From Sphaerulina vaccinii (taxonomy: Eukaryota; Ascomycota; Dothideomycetes; Mycosphaerellales; Mycosphaerellaceae), in contig JAKUDP010000007.1 in the NCBI GenBank assembly GCA_022570795.1, positions 1,860,001-1,924,000 on the forward strand: 64,000 nucleotides of DNA, written 5' to 3'. The translations under genes and the position numbers were made by a program. Shown here piece by piece: positions 44,880-55,122 of this stretch. The notes beneath the pieces were generated by a model. It worked only from the letters and a program-made list of their open reading frames with translations. It did no database searches and was not told the origin of the DNA. The stretch's first letter is position 1. Each line of letters opens with the position of its first letter.

Positions 44880-45980
44880 GTACCTATAGGTATAGACAAA
44901 GACAACTAGAAGGAGGTATATAGTTAGCTATAGAATATCTTCTACGTATCTAGTAAGGCCTATAAGATAACTTTGCTCTAGGTATATAATACTATAGTTA
45001 AGCTCTATAGCTATATTATACTCTGCGATACTCTGTCTTAGTTCTTTAGCTACTTTAACAAAACAATTAGTAGCTTAGATAGAAGAGTTAGCCAAATTGC
45101 TTAGTATATAGCTCTAATTGCAGACAAGTCTAAGTATTACTTGCCTAGACTATTTAATAAGGGATAGGAGAAGTACTAAGAGGTATGCGACTTTAGATAG
45201 GAGCCTATAGAGATTAACTTATAGAGTACTAGGATAAGATTAGTCGCACTATATAGCTATTATCTAAGTTCGCGCAATAAGCGCGACTCTAAGCTAATTA
45301 GGTCTATAGCTATACTTAATAAGACAAAGTATAACAAAACTAACTACTACTACTTCTAGTATAGCCCGACTAATAGAATAAAGGGCCTATTCAAAGCATG
45401 TACGCAAGTAGCACTTATAGAGGATCCTAATTATAACAATCTAGAAGACTTCTTATATAGAGGTGCCTATACTAGCTATATCTAGTAGTCTAAGTATAAT
45501 AAGTATATAATTAGTCTATACTAGAAGGGCCCAGATTATAAGGCTACTATATAAAAGAAGTATAAGTAGCTATTAATAGTAGCTTAGAGGGCCATCTTCT
45601 CTATACCTAATAACGACTTCTACAATCTACCTAATATAACTAGCTTTAATAAGAATCTTGCTCTAGCCTTATACTTTATATATACTTTAAGGACTAATAG
45701 CCTTATACAAGGCTTAGAAATGCCAATCGCGCCTAAGAATCGCTACTAGGCATTTGTGCATCTTAGCTTTATTTAGAACGTAGCTAATAGTAACTATAAT
45801 AACTTCCTATACTATATAAAGAACTTAGCTAAAGCTCTACTTATAGCTATTTATATAGAGATTACTAAGAATACTACTATTAACTTAGACCTTAAGGGCA
45901 ACTTGTTGTCTAAGAAGGAGTATAATTCTAAGGATAATAGGCTTCTTAGCAATATAGGTACTAATATAGATATATTTTAA
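44880..45980 (+). pseudogene. Unidentified degraded ORF near the right end of the island
   Basis: The plus strand reads as a long protein-like frame interrupted mainly by TAG codons. The part from about 45370 to 45960 has few stops, for example SPTNRIKGLFKACTQVALIE, DPNYNNLEDFLYRGAYTSYI and NTTINLDLKGNLLSKKEYNS, and ends at TAA near 45978. I do not recognise a family. Position and strand suggest it belongs to the same element as the DUF6589-like gene. Confidence 0.4.
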
Positions 45981-46222
45981 AAATAAGTCTAAAAGTAGTT
46001 AAGTATAGATAAGATTAACTAAGATTAACTAATACTCTAAGGAAGTATATAAGGAGTGCTCTCTACTACTACTACTATAGCTAGGCTGCTAGCTACTAAT
46101 AGCGAGGTGTTATAAGTAGTATAGTAGGCTTTCGAATTTTCTAAATAAAGTTTTATAATCTCTGCGACTATCTAAAGCCCCTCTAAGTGTCTGTATGTTC
46201 ATTCGCCTATGTTTCAAAATCG

Positions 46223-46327
46223 AGCTAATTAGTATATGCCAAAAGTGCCAGTTAGGCCCTCAGACTGCCTGCGGCAAGATTCCGAATGAGGACTAGTTTG
46301 CCAAGGCAGTATGATGACTGAGACTAG
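46223..46327 (-). repeat. Right terminal inverted repeat of the island
   Basis: Complementary blocks to the left repeat: 46312-46327 (15 of 16 matching), 46247-46266 (17 of 20) and 46223-46237 (15 of 15). The right copy is less diverged from ordinary base composition in its outer part. Confidence 0.6.
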
Positions 46328-47247
46328 TCGCCATCACCATCACCATCACAGCTCCTCCAAGTTCGTTACTCTCCATCTCCAAGACAATCCCACACGTTGC
46401 ATATACAAGTGTGTGGAACACAGAATGCTGGCGCCTAGTCGTATTTCATCGCAAGAAGCACTCACTTCCTTCCTGCTAGCATCGGGATTGTTGTGCAAGA
46501 GATGATTTGACTTCTGCTTCAACACACTCCTTCGAATACACTACTGCAACACGAGATCGGTCCCGGCTGCGTCTTGGATCTATAGAGAGGACATAAAAGC
46601 GACCTTCTGGCTCGCCAAAGCTAATAATGCAGCCCACGGCAATCGCAGACTATAGGACTGCATCTCCCCGCGTTGTGGCAGAAATTCGCTTGATAACCTG
46701 GCAGGCAAAGACAAACGGCCAATTTTCACTTCCGAAAGGAACGAGACGGGACCATGAAAAGGATCTCTGAAGTGGTCGTCGCAGCAGAGCACGAAAGGAC
46801 GTTGCGATACGCAAAAGAGTGTACAAAGGAGCTCGTTTTACAAGAGTCATAATTCAGGGTCCAGACTCAGCGCTTCTCATTGCCCTAACACCAACACACA
46901 ACATTGCACGAAGAAACCAATCAAACGTTCTTGTTCGCAAGATTAATCTGTATCGATCTGTCTCTTCAGATTTCTCGTGTAATGTGTTGTGTGAGCAGTA
47001 GAAGGACAATTGTGATATTCGGCCGACGCTCGGATCACTACTCTTGTAAAACGAGCTCCTTCGTATATGCACCCCTGTCGAATGTGAAACATCGCAAGGA
47101 CGCGAATCCTTGCTCGAAAGTGACATCACATCACCACACTCCGGTTCTCTTACCATCATCCGGTTTCTGTGGGACTTGCGTAACGACTGCAATGTCTGCT
47201 TTGTGATATGATGAGGTAAGTCAGCAAGCTCTTCTCTCTACAATTCA
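46328..47247. other. Region between the island and the dienelactone-hydrolase-like gene
   Basis: Composition is back to normal. Short frames on both strands have no recognisable domains. A small (CAYCAC)n run at 46331-46348 is simple sequence. The last 60 bp carry the 5' leader of the next gene. Confidence 0.3.
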
Positions 47248-48540
47248 ATGTCCAGTTCCTGGAACATCAACCCTTCAGATGAAAACATGTCGGCTTTCAA
47301 CACACCATGGTTCAACTCACAAGATCCGTCCTTCTTCAATTCTCTGAACAAGAGTAAGGTTGCACATGTGGCGCTCTGCGCAGAAACAGAAGATTTCGAT
47401 GAAGAAGTGATCCAAGCCTGGAAAGACGAAGGATTCCATTGCGCTTATGTTCCACTCCTCGAAGGCGGAGACGACTTCATCAAACGATTGCATACTGTAG
47501 GAGATGAATTCGGAGTGAGCGAGCAGTATGCTATCGTAGGTGAGCGAATCATGTCTTCACAGATGTGGGACTTGTACTGACACTTCACAGCCTTCGGCAC
47601 AGCAGCAAACCTCGCCCTGCTAGGACATACCAAGCCGAACCATCCCAAACTTGTCGCAATCGTAGCCTACTATCCTAATGTGATCCCGTCTATACATACG
47701 AAGTACCCAGCTTCCGTCAAAGTCTTGGTCCACCTAGCAGGCAAAGAAGTCACAGTCGAAAACCATCACCAAGTTCTCGGGCTCCACGCAAAACGCTCCT
47801 TCAACAAGAAACGCATCGATCCCGGAATTGGCTATGGCGAACTCATGCACATACCCGGTAACTTCAAGACTTACACTTATACGAACTGTGAATCTGGGTT
47901 CGCAGAGTCAGACCTGGAAGAGTACGACCCCGTAGCCGCAAAGCTCGCCTTCACAAGATCATTGACGATGGTGAGGAAAGGCTTCCGAGTCGAGCCAGAT
48001 ATCGAAACAGTCCGCGATCACCATATCTCGTACCTACAATCCGGTAACATCGATAACGCGATAAAGCAGACGAGAGAAACTGCACATATCATTCATACAC
48101 CAACTTTGACAGGAGGCATTGGAGCAGAAGATATCGGAGAGTTCTACAATGAGTTCTTCGAACCTTTGCCACCATCTAGCACGACCAAGCTGTTGAGTCG
48201 AACAATCGGCACAGATCGCATAGTCGACGAACTTCATCTCTCTTTCCCACATACCCAGGAGATTACATGGCTTTTACCTGGAACTCCACCTACGAATCGA
48301 AAGATTGAGATCACTATTGTTTCAATCTTCCACGTCGTTGGGACCAAGCTCGAGTCGGAGCACATCTACTGGGACCAGGCGAGTGTGCTTGTGCAAGCAG
48401 GCCTGCTGGATCCGAAGCTGGTGCCTCCGGAGATGAAGAAGAAAGGGATGAAGATTTTGCCTGTGGTGGGTGCTGAAGCGGCGAGGGCTGTCAAGAGAGG
48501 GAGTAGTCGGCATGTTAATGATTTGGTGCCGGAGTGGTGA
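47248..48540 (+). CDS. Dienelactone hydrolase-like N-domain fused to a SnoaL/NTF2-like C-domain
   Basis: There are two exons, 47248-47539 and 47591-48540 (413 residues), joined across a 51-nt GTGAGC...CAG intron. The N-terminal half (VAHVALCAETEDFDEEVIQA, then the strand LVAIVAYYP and VLVHLAGKEV) follows the alpha/beta-hydrolase layout of dienelactone-hydrolase-related proteins. The C-terminal half (YNEFFEPLPPSSTTKLLSRT, VDELHLSFPHTQEITWLLPG, then IEITIVSIFHVVGTKLESEH) reads like a SnoaL-type cone-shaped fold. Such fusions are known in ascomycetes as carboxymethylenebutenolidase-related proteins. The expected nucleophile elbow appears as AIVAFGTAANLALLG, where I see no Cys or Ser, so hydrolase activity is doubtful. 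Substrate is unknown. The gene is intact. Confidence 0.7.
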
Positions 48541-48560
48541 CCTTCACGTACTGTGAAGTA

Positions 48561-48583
48561 GTGAAGTGAAGTGAAGTGAAGTG
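48561..48583. repeat. Short tandem repeat, 5-bp unit
   Basis: GTGAA/GAAGT repeats just after the stop of the preceding gene. Simple sequence. Confidence 0.7.
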
Positions 48584-48706
48584 GGGCTTGTCGCGTTAAT
48601 CTCTGTTTCGTAAATTCTTCGCCACAAACCCTCGAACTAGATTTCTTTCCACGAACTTCACAACACGAACATCGAGAACAACACAGCAACACCGCGACAT
48701 AACAAG

Positions 48707-49819
48707 ATGGCCTCGAACACGGTAAATGATGTCGCGATTGCAGAGTTGCAGAGTCGGCTGTCGTACCTTGTCACCAATGAAGGTTGGAGAGCTGTGATCC
48801 GCAGCTGGCCAGGCAACCCGGACGCTCAGGTGAAGTTCTTCGAGGACTGCAAGGCGACCATCAAGGACGGCCCCTACAAGGCGTACTATCAAGGTGAGAA
48901 GCCGCCGCCACCGGTAAGTCACAATACCATCATCTCAGCGACCGCGCGATCTCTGAGAGCACGGGGTCAGGCACCGATACTTGTGGTCAAAGAAGACCAC
49001 ATTGGAGACAATTGCTGATCTAGGCACCTAATATAGACTCCACGCGGAAAGTACGCTCGCGTCGTCGGCGTTGGTGATGCCATCGTCGCCATTCAAGTGC
49101 GCGGCACATCCGATACAGTGAGCACAGTGCACGTTCATCAGAGCATTCTCTGCTTATCGTCCGAGTTCTTCAAGGCTAAGGCAAAGCCGGAGTGGTCCAG
49201 AGGTGCAGCGACTGTCGACCTCACACACGTTTCCGAGGAGGCTTTCAAGATGTACGCGAACTGGGCGTATTCTGGCAGGGTCATGTATGACACATTCGAT
49301 GTGAACTTGAGCGGCTTCGGCAACAACAACGACTTCGTGGAGAACAAGGGCAAAGGTGCCGTCACCGTGGACAACAAACTGTGGCAGGTACTGGCAGAAG
49401 CAGTGGTTCTCGGCGAGGAGCTGATCGACAGCGCCTTCAAGCACTCCATTCTGGATATCATGACATACGTAGCGGGGGCCGCACAGATAGCGGCTCCAGC
49501 AGCTCCAGAAGTGCCACGTGTGATCATGTGTCATGCACTTCCAGTCCAGATCATCTAGGATGGAACACCAGAAGGCTCTGGAGCTCGGAATCTGATTCTC
49601 GACATCTTCAAGCGCCACAAAGACTTCCTGGAGCAGTGCGATGACGACTTGCCACCGGAGTTCCTCAAGGATCTGGCGATGAAACTGCTAAAGGGAGAGG
49701 ACAAGACTAAGAGTGGCATGGCCGAGAATCCATGCTGGTATCACCAACACGCCGAAGGTGGAGCATGCTTCTCCACCACTTATCGAGACTGGAAGGCGGA
49801 GTTCGGCGACAAAGTCTAG
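48707..49819 (+). pseudogene. BTB/POZ-domain protein with a Trp-to-stop change
   Basis: There are two exons, 48707-48913 and 49037-49819, after a GTAAGT...TAG intron. The BTB core reads VHVHQSILCLSSEFFKAKAK then PEWSRGAATVDLTHVSEEAF and MYANWAYSGRV, where BTB proteins dimerise or recruit cullin-3. The frame meets TAG at 49556-49558 (codon 243) but continues open to a second TAG at 49817-49819, giving 329 codons. Sequence beyond the first stop is homologous to the C-terminus of the paralogue at 56036-57243: DGTPEGSG / DGTAQLTI, then LILDIFKRHKDFL / LLADIFHSHDKKFL, then NPCWYHQH / DPCFYHEH. In the paralogue the aligned codon is TGG. So TAG most likely arose from TGG; on the opposite strand this is CpA to TpA, the RIP change. 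A 39-nt intron spanning the stop is possible but very short. Confidence 0.75.
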
Positions 49820-50287
49820 GAAGAGCTCAGGCTTGACCGAGAAGAAGGCCAGATTGCAACAACTATCTCGAGGCAGCGTCCGAACTCTACGGCAACAAGA
49901 TCGGGGACAGGTGATGCTTGATGGAGAGCATCAGGACGGAGAAGCGCGACCCGATGGGCAATGAGCTTAACAGACTCGCCCGAGAAACGGCCAGATCATA
50001 ACAGACTCTTCGAGGCAGGGTGGCAACTATGATAACGAGGTCGAAGACAGGTAATGCTCAAGGGAGAGCATGGAGCTGGAGACGAACGAAGCGGTGGATA
50101 ATGAGCGTCGGGTCTTGGACACGAGACCTGATACAGTCTGCCAGGCTCCGGTATACAGCCAGACCGCACCTTCAAACGCATGCATAATGGGTATCTCAAA
50201 AGGCACATAACGCCGATCCATGCTTTTCGTTCCATCTCCATCTCATCATCCGATCCCGATCCTTCCCATCCCTCACTTCTTGTTCGA
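49820..50287. other. Intergenic region with two diverged repeats of about 130 bp
   Basis: Two adjacent segments, about 49830-49960 and 49965-50100, share blocks such as CTCGAGGCAG/TTCGAGGCAG followed by GACAGGTRATGCT. They look like an old tandem duplication downstream of the BTB gene. No gene is supported. Confidence 0.4.
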
Positions 50288-51157
50288 TCAAGCATAAAAC
50301 TTCAAACACTTATGCTCATCATGCGTATCCTTGCAAACCACCGAACAAGTCATATTCCCGCACTTCATACACTTCACTCTACCCCAATACCCACACGTCT
50401 CGCAGAACTGCCTCGGAGGAGGCGCACTGGCAGGAGGAGGCAACGACCTCGCCTGATTATACGTCAAAGGCGGAGCATTGAGTAAAGCCTGCATCTCAGC
50501 TTCCGTAGGTAAAGGATCAATCTCATCCATATCCTCATCAACATCCATGGGCATAGGCGGCGGAGGAACATTCGGTATCGACGCAGCATTCGCAAATCCA
50601 GTATTCGTTGGTGCCGGAGAACTGGACATACTACTCTCTTCCCGTAACAAGGTAGGTTGTGGTTGTGGTTTCCTTCTATGCAACGGCGTCTTACTAGCCC
50701 TCTGTGAATCCGGCTTCGGTCCAGGCGGATTATCCCCATCCCTCCTCCCCTTCAACGCAATCTCCGCCTCCTCATCTTCCAAGTAATGCGCAAAAGTCTT
50801 TCCCGAATTCAAAATCTTCTTCGTCTTCGTAGTCTTCCCTTGCCTCCCTGAACCACCACCTACACCCGGTATTACAACATCTTTACTATCGCTGTTAAGA
50901 TCCTTAATCTTCCTATCGATTTGTCGTTGTTGTTTCGCGTTTAAAGCTTCTTTCTGCGATTCGGTTTGTTCGGAACCTATACCGCTTCCTCGAGCGCGCT
51001 TTTTGTTTGTTGTGCCCCAGTTCTTTGCTGGGTCGAGGGTTGGAGCGGAGGAGGAGACGGCTACCCAGGCGAAACCGGGGGCGCGGTTTTGGTGGCCGGT
51101 GGGGAGTTCTTCTATGTAGGGCGTGCGGAAGCGGAGGCCGGGTCCTGGAGCGGTCAT
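50288..51157 (-). CDS. HIT-type zinc finger protein, Vps71/Swc6/ZNHIT1-like SWR1 subunit
   Basis: This single-exon gene encodes 289 residues. Vps71/Swc6 is a subunit of the SWR1 remodeller that deposits histone H2A.Z in the nucleus. The C-terminus carries the HIT finger: FCETCGYWGRVKCMKCGNMT, then CSVVCKDTHDEHKC, giving the four Cys pairs and terminal His/Cys. The N-terminal region has the basic, Lys-rich stretch (NAKQQRQIDRKIKDLN) and FAHYLEDEEAE motif that precede the finger in this family and bind the complex. The middle is Pro- and Asp-rich and probably disordered (PNVPPPPMPMDVDEDMDEID). Length is slightly above the yeast protein because of this linker. It is intact. Confidence 0.88.
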   Translation of the reverse strand: MTAPGPGLRFRTPYIEELPTGHQNRAPGFAWVAVSSSAPTLDPAKNWGTTNKKRARGSGIGSEQTESQKEALNAKQQRQIDRKIKDLNSDSKDVVIPGVGGGSGRQGKTTKTKKILNSGKTFAHYLEDEEAEIALKGRRDGDNPPGPKPDSQRASKTPLHRRKPQPQPTLLREESSMSSSPAPTNTGFANAASIPNVPPPPMPMDVDEDMDEIDPLPTEAEMQALLNAPPLTYNQARSLPPPASAPPPRQFCETCGYWGRVKCMKCGNMTCSVVCKDTHDEHKCLKFYA

Positions 51158-51827
51158 CTTGTTTTCATCTTATGGTGGATGTGAAGAAGTAAGTGAGGAA
51201 GTGAGATACGCGAGGGATGAAGTCAAAGTGGTCTTGATTGAGTTTAGCGTACAAAAGTGGCCTGAGATATGAGATAAGCATTTTTGATATTCTTCGCCCC
51301 TTCCTCCCCTGCTCTGTTCTTGAACACCAACAACTTCCGCATTTGACATCCACTTTGTACGAAGTGTTTCGGTATACGCACCACTGGACGCACCAGCGGG
51401 ACCCAAGAGACAGAGACAGACAAGCTGCTACCTTCAGACGGCAATGACCAGGATTATGCATCTGCATGTGCAGCACAACTGCGATGACCACGACATGACA
51501 AACATGCCCACCTGCCACAGTCCTTCACTAGTCAGCCAAATCTGACCATCCCTGCTACATCTGTATCTTGCATTTCTCGCCTCGATGCCGGACATGCATG
51601 TGGTCTAGCCTCCGGTCTGTTTGCTATCTTCTGCTCATGATGGCTCTGTGACGCGTTGTGCAGTCTTCGGACAATCTTCGAGCGTGTACGCGAGTCGGCA
51701 GTGCTACTTAACATACCAGCAGCGGTGTAGGAGCAAACTCCGTGCTTCTGTATAACGAGCCCATCGCCCTTCCGACTGACCATTCTTCACCTGTTGTCAC
51801 TTACCACCAGCTGTAGTATCAGTCGAC
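51158..51827. promoter_or_regulatory. Shared divergent intergenic region, Vps71-like / molybdoenzyme
   Basis: 670 bp between divergent genes. Short frames on both strands have no family resemblance, and no distinct operator is seen. Confidence 0.35.
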
Positions 51828-53592
51828 ATGACTGTTCCAAACAACTCTCAGCACAGCGGCTCCGTTGCCAGTCAGCCACAGACCAAACATGAACAAAGCA
51901 CGAAAGTCCTGCTAGCCAACTCTGGCTCACTACAAGACTTCCCATTTGACCAGACTGAGGTTCCAATCTTCCCGGAAGAACGTTCGGGCTGGAAGGGGTA
52001 TGTTGAATGGGAAAAGTATCCCGACAAGCGCGCGGAGTGCGAACGAATTCTCGCACAATACAAGTTCCCTCCACCTCCAGAGTTTCAATTGGAACCTTTG
52101 CCCAAAACAAATCCCGTACTTGAAGGCGTTCGCTGGAAGCAGTACCACTACGCTTGTGGCCCGACACTACAAGATCAACCTGATATCAGCTGGAAATATG
52201 TTCAAGAGGAGAAAAGCGCCGATATGATTCACGTTCTTCAGTTCCCCTACAACGGCGAACCTCCTCGTAAACGACTCGTGGAAACGGAACTCACCTCAAA
52301 TCGCGACTTCTTTGTGCGCAATCATGGCGGTATACCCGAGATCGACGAATCAGCGTACGAAGTGGAGATCGAAGGACTTGTCAACAACCCCACGAAACTC
52401 ACGCTCGCTGATCTGAAGAACGCATCACTCTTCAAGAAACGTTCCCACGTCGCAGCTCTACAATGCTCAGGTACCAGACGTATCGAACAAATCAATCAGT
52501 ATCCAGGCGATGGCGATGAGTTAATCAACGCACCTTGGGGCGAAGGGGCCATAGGCAACGCACGCTGGGGAGGAGTCTATCTCAAAGACATCATCGACCA
52601 CTGCGGCGGTCTCATCGAAGACGAAAATGACGACAACGACATCCATCTCGAATTCTTCGGCGCAGACACCTATTTCAAAAAGGGCAAAGTATACAACTAC
52701 GTCGTCTCGGTCCCATACCGTAAAGTCAAATTTGAAGAAGTCATGCTCGCCTGGGAGATGAACGGAGTCCTGCTCCCAAAGATCCACGGCTTTCCTCTCC
52801 GAGCTGTGGTTTTTGGCTATATTGGCGCCAGAAGTTGTAAATGGCTGTACAAAATCCGCGCGATTCGAGGTCCTTCGCAAGCGCCTGTGCAGAAGAAAGA
52901 ATACCTCTACTACACACCCCAACTTGGAAAACAAAACGTTCTATACTCGAACGGGTTCTCGATCCAGGATATGCCAGTATCTTCTGCGATCATGACTCCA
53001 GTGGATATGGATCAGATCATCCATGATGGCAGTATCAAACTTACTGGATGGGCTTATTCGGGTGGTACAGGAGGTCATTGGCCTCAAAGAGTTGAGGTTA
53101 GTGCTGATGGAGGTTCGGTGTGGTATGAAGTCCCGCATGAGAATCTCAGTAAGAAGTATTATTATGGATGGAGAACTTGGTACATGGAGATGCCCGTCGA
53201 TGCTGAAGGCTGGCTGGAATTCTGCTGTCGGACGTGGGATAATGCGCTTAATACTCAGCCGACTTATGTTAGGAGTGCTTGGTAAGTGTCTCCACCCCAT
53301 CACAAAATATCGCGTGCCCGAGCTTGCGAGGTGTTAGCTTGCGCGTGTATCCATGCTAACAGACTCTTCCGTGAACAGGAACTTCGACCTCCACGTAACA
53401 TCTTCCTGTCATCGCGTGAAGATCTATTCCATCAACAAATCTCATCCTTTGACTGCTATGCGGCTCAAGCAATTAGAGGAAGTTGGAGCTCCTATGTTGC
53501 CGATTACTCAGCCTTTGCCGTTTGATCTTGAAAGTGATGAGCATTATGAGGAGGAGATGGCGAAGAGGGAGGGGAGGGATCCGAGGGAGTAA
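51828..53592 (+). CDS. Sulfite oxidase-type molybdopterin enzyme
   Basis: There are two exons, 51828-53281 and 53379-53592 (555 residues), with the intron splitting a TGG codon. The enzyme carries molybdopterin and belongs to the sulfite oxidase/nitrate reductase Mo-domain family. Residues from LTSNRDFFVRNHGGIPEI start the oxidoreductase domain; the molybdenum-ligand cysteine is in VAALQCSGTRR; GARWGG-like GNARWGGVYLKDIIDHCGG and LLPKIHGFPLRAVVFGYIGARSCKWL are typical pocket segments. The dimerisation domain follows (IKLTGWAYSGGTGGHWPQRVE, then WYEVPHENL). There is no cytochrome b5 domain and no obvious mitochondrial or secretory signal, so electrons must go to a separate acceptor. It has an unusual N-terminal extension of about 150 residues before the Mo domain. 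A sulfite-detoxifying role is plausible but not certain. Confidence 0.88.
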
Positions 53593-54233
53593 AGTGGTCA
53601 TCTCGTGAGATAGCGCGGCAACACTGGAGGCAATGATCGATGTGTTGCTCTTCCTACATTAGATTCCCGTACTGTAGCCTAAGACATGCAGCTCCAATTG
53701 AGCAACGGAGACAGCTCGGGTGGATAACGTTGATGTCGCTTTGCAGAGCCTGCTCTCTGTACCAAAGATGATGTTGTCCAAGGAAGGACAGTTTCACGGT
53801 ACTTGGTCCGAAGTGTTGACGAGGTCATTTGTACAAGGACATACGGGCACACGAGCACACGAGCCCACGAGCAATGAGGTCAGTTGAAGCCAAAAATGTC
53901 GGCGAAATGATCGGCCCGTTGAAAATGAAGTCAGATCGTTTCCTACTCTGCCCGAGGTCTTCACTTTGTACACTGCTACCTGCCCCACCTTCAACTGATA
54001 TGGACAAGCGGAATGCGAGTAATGGAACAGGCCCAGACGTAATGAGGAGCGTGAGGACCAGCATTGGATCTAACAGATAAGTATACACTGATCTACACCT
54101 CACAGCTATCATCCTCCATCTCCTACAAGTGTTTGTCTACCACATCTAGTCCTACACTGTGCAGATTGCTAGACTGTCCTACGCTGTACAGCTTGCTCCT
54201 CTCACCCTGTACCTCCCTCCCCTTCCGATCAAG
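53593..54233. other. Intergenic region between molybdoenzyme and thioesterase
   Basis: 641 bp, tandem orientation. The last 150 bp are CT-rich, consistent with a promoter and leader. No other feature is seen. Confidence 0.3.
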
Positions 54234-55122
54234 ATGGCAACCCTATCCCACAATCCCACTCCCAAAGTCGACGAAATGGCGCAACCCATGAAACGCCGCA
54301 TGACCCTTCCCAGCGAACCCAAACGCAAAGATCCCATCTATGTTCCAGCAGAAAAGCCCGCTAGCGATCCAGCTCATGGAGCAGCTTTCATTCTCGTACA
54401 TGGACTGGGAGATAGTGCAGAAGGACTGGAAGCTATAGCACAACAATTCCAGAGTGCCCATAAGTTACCGTATATGCATTGGATTATACCTAATGCGTTG
54501 GAGAGTCGGGAGGCGATGACTACGGCTTGGTAAGTCAAATAGCAGGAGGCAAGCTTGAAAGACATACGCTGATGCGTAGTGTGACAGGTACACCCCCTCC
54601 TCCTTCAGCGCTTTCCCTCCCGACCGCCCCGAACTCGCCCCCGAAGAAGACGCCGAAGGCATGTTTTCAACAATAACCTATATCGAGTCACTCATCGATG
54701 CCTGCACGAAAAAAGGTATCCCCCCGCAACGTATAATCCTCGGAGGCTTCTCGCAGGGTTGCGCAATGGCTCTTCTCACCGATCTCACCTCAAAAAAGTA
54801 CGCAGGTCGTTTAGGTGGGATAGTCGGTCTCATGGGATATCTACCATTGGCGAATGGGAGACAACTTGAGGATTTGAGGGCGAAGGAGGGTTTACCGCCG
54901 CTTCATGGGTCAGTGCCGGTTATGTTGGCGAGGGGGAAAAAGGATCAGATGATTCCGGGTAGGGTTTGGAAACAGACGTTGCAGAGGTTGGGGGAGTTGG
55001 GGATGCAGGAGGATGATTTGGAAGTTAAGGAGTATGAGGGTTTGGGGCATAGTTTGAGTGGACCGGTGCTGAGGGATATATGTACTTTCGTGGAGAGGTA
55101 TGTTCCTGCTTTGGAGGATTGA
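54234..55122 (+). CDS. Acyl-protein thioesterase 1-like serine hydrolase
   Basis: There are two exons, 54234-54529 and 54588-55122 (276 residues). APT1/LYPLA1 enzymes remove palmitate from cytosolic signalling proteins and also act as lysophospholipases. The start at 54234 follows AAG, a good context; an upstream in-frame ATG at 54159 is less likely because it would add a leader-like stretch. The oxyanion region FILVHGLGDSAEGLEAIAQQ, the nucleophile motif IILGGFSQGCAMAL, the Asp in RGKKDQMIPGRVW and the His in YEGLGHSLSGPVL are all present and correctly ordered. An N-terminal extension of about 45 residues before the domain is basic and polar, not found in the human enzyme. It is intact. Confidence 0.93.

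Larger units (their letters stand above)
29148..46327. mobile_element. 17-kb AT-rich, RIP-degraded island bounded by imperfect terminal inverted repeats
   Basis: The island is packed with TA, TAG and CTA and is visibly poor in CpA and TpG, with no intact gene, as expected after RIP. Its two edges match in inverted orientation. The outer 16 bp (29148-29163 and complement of 46312-46327) differ at one base; an inner 20-bp block (29197-29216 and complement of 46247-46266) differs at three, all transitions; a further 15-bp AT block (29260-29274 and complement of 46223-46237) is identical. The order of the three blocks is the same at both ends. This suggests one TIR-bounded element of about 17.2 kb that later received an LTR retrotransposon. 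A target-site duplication could not be settled. An alternative is that the edges are two copies of a smaller repeat in inverted orientation. Confidence 0.6.

Noticed and set aside
46331..46348. Run of six histidine codons resembling a His-tag
   Set aside because: It is a simple CAT/CAC repeat in intergenic DNA next to the island edge, in a short frame with no domain; there is no vector sequence around it.
49520..49558. A 39-nt intron removing the stop in the BTB gene
   Set aside because: Too short for introns in this window (about 50 nt minimum), and the paralogue has coding sequence with TGG at the stop position.
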